A program made the translations under genes and the position numbers. Below are positions 57,583 through 64,000 of a stretch of 64,000 nt of DNA, piece after piece. The notes below the pieces were generated by a model. It saw only the letters and a list, made by a program, of their open reading frames with translations. It was not told the DNA's origin and made no database searches. Numbering within the stretch: position 1 is the first letter of the stretch; each line of letters starts with the position of its first letter. Source of the DNA: Anomaloglossus baeobatrachus (taxonomy: Eukaryota > Chordata > Amphibia > Anura > Aromobatidae); assembly GCF_048569485.1 (NCBI RefSeq), contig NC_134353.1, positions 67,551,730 through 67,615,729 on the forward strand. Direction: 5' to 3'.

Positions 57583-58053
57583 GACAAGCCCATACACCTT
57601 CAATAGCTGTCAGGCAAAACCTTATTTGGATAACAGTTGTTCTTCACACACATGCACACTCATTCAACTATCATGTATCATGCATGCTCAGTTGGTGAAC
57701 GTGTATTTGTTTTCAATGGGGAGAGGGGAGTAAGCCACTACAGACAACTCTGGCAGCTGCTTATCTTCCCTGAGAATGTAAAGTGGACATTTCACTGCAT
57801 TCTTAACATTTAATTTGATTAGCTCCTCCAATTGCCTCTGCTCCACTGATTCTGGATCAGTTTTTCTTTTTCTTCTGTGCCCCTCTGGTCCGGAGTTATG
57901 CCCCTGGTAATAATGGTGCAAATTTTCCCCTCATCTGACTGGACGTGTACCACAGAATTTTGAAACTTCTCTTCTGATGCTGGCCAATGAAAACATGGCC
58001 ACGCCCACACAGAAGTTCTGTGCTACACACCCACGTCCTACATCATGCACACT
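57583..58053. other. Unassigned intronic DNA
   Basis: No gene or transposon end recognised. Confidence 0.4.
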
Positions 58054-58237
58054 AGCCGGCATTGAGGTCCTGCGCAGGCGCACTGTAATCTGCCCTGCTC
58101 AGGGCAGATGAAAGTATTATTGTAGTGCGCATGTGCGGTAATCTTTAACCTTTCCTCATGTCTGCGCATTACATTACTCTGATCTGCCCTCAGCAGGACA
58201 GAGAGAAGTGCGCCTGCGCAGCACCACAATGTCGGCT
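58054..58237. repeat. Inverted repeat, MITE-like, 184 bp
   Basis: AGCCGGCATTG with TCCTGCGCAGGCGCACT on the left pairs with AGTGCGCCTGCGCAGC and CAATGTCGGCT on the right. Between the arms are further complementary pieces (ATCTGCCCTG/GGGCAGAT). Target duplication is not clear. Confidence 0.65.
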
Positions 58238-59480
58238 TGTGTGGATTACGTAGAACGCGTCATCCATACTGGACTGGGTAGAAGGAGGATGGATATCGCA
58301 GCAGAGAGGGGGCGCCGGACCGGAGAGAGGAGGTGCTGGACCGGAGAACACCCATCGGACCGGACCAACATAGAAACAATTTTTAATATACTGTGTCTAG
58401 TTTTAGTCAGCATTTAGTATGAGCGTTATGCGCCGAAATCTCCGCACTTACACATCTTGGCTGCTACCAATGATGTTATTAATGCTTGTCTTAGCAAGGT
58501 TTTCTACACTGAGTACACATGGGCATAAAAATCATCAAAATCCACTGCTTGCAGCTACTTTTGCAATTGCCAACCAATAATGTCCCAGATAAAACAAGTC
58601 TGGAGATGCTGCAGGCCATGGTTGCACGTTTAGCCCATGCAGGCTGCTCACAGTAGGTCAAGTAGTTTGTGGTCTGGGGATGTTGTGTTGAAAAATAGCT
58701 CCTAGGACACAATGGAAAAGTGTCTGCACCACTGGTTTCAGCACCAAATGAATATAATAAAAAGCTGTTAGTGTAACTGGAATGAAGACTAGAGGAGTCT
58801 GACTACTATACATTATATTAGGACTAGTGTGCCGTTCCGTAGTGCCCACGTGGTCTCCAGCTATTAGTGTGTTAAAACATGGGTGTAACTAGGGGGAAGA
58901 ATGCCGGGCTTTTGCCCCAGTCACAGTCTGCAAGGGGCTCTGCCAAGGTGTCTCCTAGACAGTGGCATTTTACTGCCCCCTAGTAGTAGGATTCAGCCAC
59001 TAACAGATGGCTCAGTGAACATGACAAATGCCAGCAAGAGTACACTTAAATCTCTGACCACTGTTACCTTCCTGGGTGGAAGGTGACATCAGCAGCATGA
59101 TAAAGTCACCTGATCACGCTGCTGTTGTCACTCCTGCGAACAAGCCAAGCCAAAGAAATAGAAGAACTTTATTGGAGGGGAATGTTGTGAGGGGTTATTA
59201 TGGTGGGAAAAGTGTGAGGGGGCACGATACAGAAACTGGGTAGTGTGGGGGAGCAGTATAGACAGGGGTCAGTATTGTAGGACAGTCTGAGGGCACAGCA
59301 AGCAGTGGACAGTATGCACATGGGTAGGACTGTGAGAAGGCACAGTAAAGAGACTGGCAGTATAGGGGTGACACAGTGTAGAGGGAAAATGTGAAGAGAG
59401 GGCCCATTATGGAAAGGGGGCAGCATGATGGGGACACTTAAGATAAGGCTAGCAGGTAACATGCTAATGGGGCTGACTAG
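58238..59480. other. Unassigned DNA with a degenerate minisatellite
   Basis: Mostly featureless. From about 58870 the sequence (GGGTGTAACTAGGGGG) resembles the end of a hAT-type repeat, and 59170-59460 is a degenerate GGGGCACGATACAG / GGGGGCAGCATGATGGGGAC minisatellite similar in flavour to the array at 45.3-45.9 kb. A third minisatellite-bearing hAT is possible but the right end was not found. Confidence 0.4.
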
Positions 59481-60528
59481 TGTAGCGCCCCTGAACCCAT
59501 CAGGGTGCTACAAGGTTCTGCATCCCCACAAGGATGCAGGGCCTACCCTGTAGGGCCCCAGGAGACCAGTGCCCAGGAGACAAAAACCCAGGTAATTCCA
59601 GTTTTTCCCCATAATCCCCCATACAATTGTACATAGCTAGGGTCGGACCAATGGATGGCCGCCTAGAGGTGCAGCCAATCCATTCCACTAGTTGACCAAG
59701 TGGGAGGGGTCAAACTGTGGAGAGAAGTGGAGTGTGAGAGGAGTAAGAAGGTGGACGTGAGGAGACGTTCTGACTCGGGTTAACGGTGACCTGGTACCCA
59801 TGAGAGTAGTTGTCAGTGGAGTACAGTGGAGTACTCCTGGAACTACACACCGACGGGGTACATGACCCTAGGACAGGATAGATCTCCTAGCTGACCTGTT
59901 AACACCTGCATAGCGAGGGGACCATTAAGGACCTCGCTGACCCTAAAAATCCGAAGACTCAGTAGCAAAGGGAGAACCAGGGACAGGACCAGAGAATCCA
60001 ACCCCACAGGATTCACGCTGCCGTCAGGTGGACAGAAGTGGACAAACCACCAGACGGGGACCCCAGTTGCTCTACGCCACGGGGACCCATTTACCAGAAA
60101 CAGCTGCAGGGGAAGAAGGTACCAGAGAACTAGACTGGCACTGGGATGAAGGGGACCTTGAGGTGAAACCAGCCAGCCTCAGGTAACCAGCTATCACCAA
60201 CCAGCAGTGAGTAAAAACCAGTTGCACTATACCTCTGTGTGGACTACCTTCTTCCGACGTCCGTTACATCACCCATCCTCTGGGGCCTGGTCCTGCTTGC
60301 GGAGGGCCTACCATTCAGGCTGCCATTAACACCAGCCCCAGTAGTGACATTCTGCATACCTATAGCCGCAACACCGCAAGTGGTGTCACGTATGAACACT
60401 AACCTAATCCCCTGTAAATATACCCTCATTACAGGGTCCAGGGCACGAAACCGGTAATGCCCACCCCAGTGACATTCCCAAGACATACACTGCCTGGCAC
60501 TGAGTACCCCATATCCCTCGGCGCGACA
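59481..60528 (+). mobile_element. Solo LTR, TGTAGCGCCCC family
   Basis: 1048 bp, TGTAGCGCCCCTGAACCC to CCTCGGCGCGACA. The target duplication is CTAG (59477-59480, 60529-60532). It is related to the LTR at 50285-51375; both have GCCGCA...CGCAAGTGG(T/C)GTCACG near the 3' end. It lies in MSANTD1 intron 1, sense orientation. Confidence 0.85.
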
Positions 60529-60532
60529 CTAG

Positions 60533-62745
60533 CAAGGATAAGCAACGCCCTTGGGTCTAGTCCCTGGGCTCATTAGCATATGATAAAAGATCTTTAGAAA
60601 TATTTTTTCTAAAGATCCCTTTTATCTATGCTAGTGTATACAGGGACGGTTAGGCAAGGATTATCAATATGCACCCAGAACTGCTCGTGGTTCTCGGTGC
60701 ATATTGCACCTGACAGTTTCATTTTAAGGACATTCTGGGAGTTTTCATTTCTCACAATTCAATTGTATATGGGGCTGGTTGAACACTGCAATTGATCACT
60801 GTACTAAGCTTGGTGATGCATTCATGTACTGATTGTGGTTCTGGTGATGTATTCCTGTACTGTTGTTGATTATGGTGCTATATTCATGGCCTGACAGTGC
60901 TTCTCATTATATATATTCCTGTACTAATAATGGTTGTGTGATGCTCCTAGTTATATATTCCTGTACAGTGCGGGGTTACGGTGATATATTTCTGTAGTGT
61001 TGGTGCTTCTGCTGATCTATTCAAGTACTGATAGTAGTGGTTCATGTTCTGTGTTTGGTTCTCATCCTGCACACATGGAGCAATCTATAACTGGTCAGAT
61101 AATATGATACATGGCTATGATAAAATAATGTTACTATGTATTGTGCAGTCTAATAAGTTAAGAGTTACTACATCTGTATTTGTTAAAGGACACCAACCAT
61201 CAGGATTTTCATATATAAAGTAAAGCCAGTGCTATACTGGCACTAGGATTCTGAATCTAAGCATACCCTTTGTTGAGAGATTGGATATTTTATTTCAGAA
61301 ATATGTGCAAGTAAAGTTGCAGCAATGAGTGACAGGTGCAACAGGAAAGGGACAGGAAAGGGATATGTGGGTCGGGTCTTGCTATCTATTCCTGCCTCTG
61401 TCTGCCTGCCAGGCCTTCCTCCCCCTGTCGCCAACATAGACGTTATTTCCGGTGCAGGCAGACAGACAGGGGTGGAAATAGATAGCAATACATTCTCTTT
61501 CAGAAACCGGACCCAGTCTCCCTTTTCCAGGGCGGGTCCCTGCCGCACAGATCTGAAGTTCACATATCCCGGTCCCCCATCTTCTTCTCCTGTACGAAGC
61601 CCTCGACAGGACGGTCAAGGTACCCCGCAATGCCATATGTGATACGGTCACTAATGGCCCCACCCCCTGAAAGATCTAAGCACCCATATCTCTTTCCATC
61701 ACAGCTACGGGACGGAGGGTACCCTCTATCCGTCCCAGACTGGAGTACTTCTCGGGTGCTTGTTCCTGCTGTTGACTCGAAGGTCAGTTGACAGGTGCCA
61801 CAAACACCCACTTACTACGGCCTAAGGTATCTATCCGATTTGCACAGTGCTCCTACTCGCTATACTACCCACTACTATAGCTTTCTACTACTACTCCCTA
61901 TTACTCCTACTGACTAAACCAAGATGGAGTCAGCTGATATTTTGCAGCTGGCTCTTTTTCTGCCTATAGTCCTACTGTTAGGTAGAATCTATTCTGTACA
62001 CCAGGGAGCATTACCTAAAACCAGTCCCTAGATGGTGACACTTCTACTCTAAGCAGGAACACATTACATACATAAACACAGTTCACATTGCTATGTTACA
62101 TCGCGATACGTTTCTTCAGGGTAGGACCACATGGGCCTAGTCCGCCGCCCTCTTACAGCTGTTTAGGCTTGTTTAACTTAACAAATAAATATATAGATGG
62201 AAAAAAAACTAGGTAACTCCTATTTTATGAAACCAGCAAAGGTAAAGCAGACAGCTGAGAGCTTATATTATTAGGCTGGGAAGGTCCATGGTTATTTGGC
62301 CCTTCCCAGCCTAAAAATATCAGCCTGCAGCCGCCCCAGAAATGGCATGTAATATTAGATGCTCCAGTTATGACGCTTTGCCAAGCTCTTTGCAATTGCT
62401 CTGGTGCGTTGGTAATCGGAGTAATGGTATTTGGGATTCATGTGTCCAAAAATACAGCTGACACAAAGCCCTGGTGTTAGTAATGGAGTGGTGTCTATGA
62501 GTCAACCCCATTACTAACCCAGTAAGGAAAAAGAAAAGAAAAACACACACGCACAAATACTTCATTTTAAAATAACTGTCCCCGATTCTTAACCCTGGTT
62601 CACCAATTTAAAGAAGAAAAAAAAACAGGCAAGTCCGATGTACCCAGGGAATCCTAAATGGAAACCTGGAAAAAATAAAAAGACAACAAGACACTGTTGC
62701 TTGTTCAAGTTATTAGAAAGTAAAGTTCCCAGTTCCAATGTATTA
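60533..62745. other. Mosaic of old repeats, no gene
   Basis: 60590-60700 holds a short hairpin (AAAGATCTTTAGAAATA / TATTTTTTCTAAAGATC). 60780-61030 is a very degenerate TGATATATTCCTGTACTG-type tandem repeat. From 61186 AAAGGACACCAACCATCAGG resembles a common frog repeat (recollection). 62240-62520 is the inverted copy of the repeat at 31900-32200. 61360-62100 is unassigned. Confidence 0.4.
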
Positions 62746-62750
62746 CAGTG

Positions 62751-63225
62751 CATCACTAGTTATGAGTACCGAGCACCCGAGCATAGTAGTGCCCACTCAT
62801 CACTAGTTACCAGTACCGAGCACCCGAGCATGGTAGTGCCCGCTCACCACTAGTTACGGTACAGAGCACCCAAGCATGGTAGTGTCCACTCATCACTAGT
62901 TACGAGTACTGAGCACCTGAGCATGGTAGTGCCTGCTCATCACTAGTTACCAGTACTGAGCACCCGAGCATGGTAGTGCCCGCTCATCACTAGTTACGAG
63001 TACTGAGCACCTGAGCATGGTAGTGCTCACTCATCACTAGTTATGAGTACAGAACACCTGAGCATGGTAGTGCTCACTCATCACTAGTTACGAGTACTGA
63101 GCACCTGAGCATGGTAGTGCTCACTCATCACTAGTTATGAGTACAGAACACCTGAGCATGGTAGTGCCTGCTCATCACTAGTTACGAGCACCGAGCCCCC
63201 GAGCATGGAAGTGCCCACTCATCAC
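62751..63225. repeat. ~47-bp tandem repeat, about ten copies
   Basis: Built on CATCACTAGTTACGAGTAC plus TGAGCACCCGAGCATGGTAGTGCCCGCT. Copies differ at a few positions (ATGAG/ACGAG, CCCG/CCTG, GCCC/GCTC). The GAGCATGGTAGTGC core is most constant. Confidence 0.95.
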
Positions 63226-63743
63226 TGGTCACAATTTAGGAGTCCTGTTGGACTAGTAGGGTTAAATATTACATCTGTCCTAGGTGCAAATCCTACTGCA
63301 AGCTATTTCTTATACAGTATACTCCACAAATGTAGCAGAGCTGAGCTGGTTATATTGACCAAACATTTAGTGATCAGTCATACAAAGTAATATTGTGTGG
63401 ATGATACATGAAAATACTTATTGTACTCTGCATTCAGTTTCATGCAGATAGACTAAAATTCACAATTTTATAATAAACAGATATGGGACTTCGACATTTA
63501 TGTATCGCATTTAAGCAGAGATTACCTGCAATTCCTTAAAATATACAGCACCAAACTGTGGCAAGTGACAGAGTCCGCTCTGCTACATCTGTAAATCTGG
63601 AAGTTCCTTCTGGAAATGGCAGATTTTACTGAATGTTGATCTGTTTTGGATTAAGTTATTGCAGTCACATTTCTGTCTTGTTTTCTGGGCACCGTGACAG
63701 AGCGCAGAATTGCTCAGACTAGGAATGTTTGCCTATAAATACA
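63226..63743. other. Unassigned intronic DNA
   Basis: AT-rich; nothing recognised. Confidence 0.45.
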
Positions 63744-63745
63744 TA

Positions 63746-64000
63746 CAGTGCTTAGCATAAATGAGTACACCCCCTTGGAAAAGAAAGATTTTAATCAATA
63801 TCTTACTGAACACAAGAACAAATTCCGAAATTTTGGCAAGACTGAGTTTCATAGAACATGTTATTATTAACCTTACTTTCATGTTATGGGTTAATAATAT
63901 AACTTTCATTACAAAATCTTCAGTTTTACTCAAATTAGTTGATGCAGAAAATGAGTACACCCCACATCAAAAACTACTACATCTAATATTTTGCATGACC
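63746..64000. mobile_element. Left end of a Tc1/mariner-type element (cut by window edge)
   Basis: TA then CAGTGCTTAGCATAAATGAG and TACACCCCC, a terminal type familiar from vertebrate Tc1/mariner elements. An inner copy of ATGAGTACACCCC at 63951-63963 would be the inner repeat of an IR/DR-type end. The rest lies beyond the window. Confidence 0.6.

Noticed and set aside
58054-58237. Possible microRNA-like hairpin
   Set aside because: The arms are long and include TGCGCAGG-type repeats with MITE-like ends; it looks like a transposon remnant rather than a miRNA gene.

Overview
The window looks like gene-poor, repeat-dense DNA from a large anuran (frog) genome. Two pieces of host gene can be recognised. 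One is an 83-bp exon matching the huntingtin (HTT) C-terminal region at 14.45 kb. The other is the first coding exon of MSANTD1 (a Myb/SANT-like DNA-binding protein) at 55.99 kb. Both are on the + strand, as in the human order HTT-MSANTD1. Almost everything else is transposon. The frog assignment is inference: it rests on the protein similarity plus the mix of DIRS, L1/Tx1-like LINE, Tc1, hAT, Harbinger-type and TTAA-flanked elements and Ty3/Gypsy LTRs.

Layout, 0-31 kb. The window opens inside a DIRS-type retrotransposon (tyrosine recombinase plus inverted terminal sequence), then a Tc1 fragment, then a 3.2-kb TTAA-flanked non-coding DNA transposon with ~390-bp internal tandem repeats. An apparently full-length 7-kb L1-like LINE (6651-13624) has a 14-bp target duplication and both long reading frames open. 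It carries a ~0.54-kb pure polypyrimidine tract between them. After the HTT exon come small TTAA MITEs, a minisatellite, two Gypsy remnants lying head to head (19.5-24.4 kb), a solo LTR, a nearly intact Tc1 transposon with one frameshift (26319-27968), and a cluster of palindromic TWA-flanked (Harbinger-type) MITEs (28.4-30.8 kb).

Layout, 33.8-53.9 kb. This 20-kb block is one nested series of insertions. A decayed Tc1 element is split by an 18-kb hAT-type element. The hAT contains a minisatellite, and the minisatellite is split by a 13.5-kb Ty3/Gypsy element on the - strand. The 5' LTR of that Gypsy is itself split by a 4.2-kb hAT-type element carrying two large minisatellites and by a solo LTR of another family. 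Most boundaries can be read to the base from target duplications (TGAG, GCCCCGGG, 8-bp CTTAGAA-type, AAAG, ATAT).

Layout, 54-64 kb. A ~176-bp tandem satellite abuts the presumed MSANTD1 promoter. MSANTD1 exon 1 ends in a good donor site. Its first intron holds a TTAA MITE with five amplified palindromic units, a perfect-looking Harbinger-type palindrome, another solo LTR (59481-60528), a 47-bp tandem repeat and the left end of a Tc1 element. No tRNA, rRNA, CRISPR or bacterial-type feature was seen. The HTT exons that should follow the 14.45-kb exon were not recognised anywhere between it and MSANTD1; that is the main host-gene puzzle of the window.
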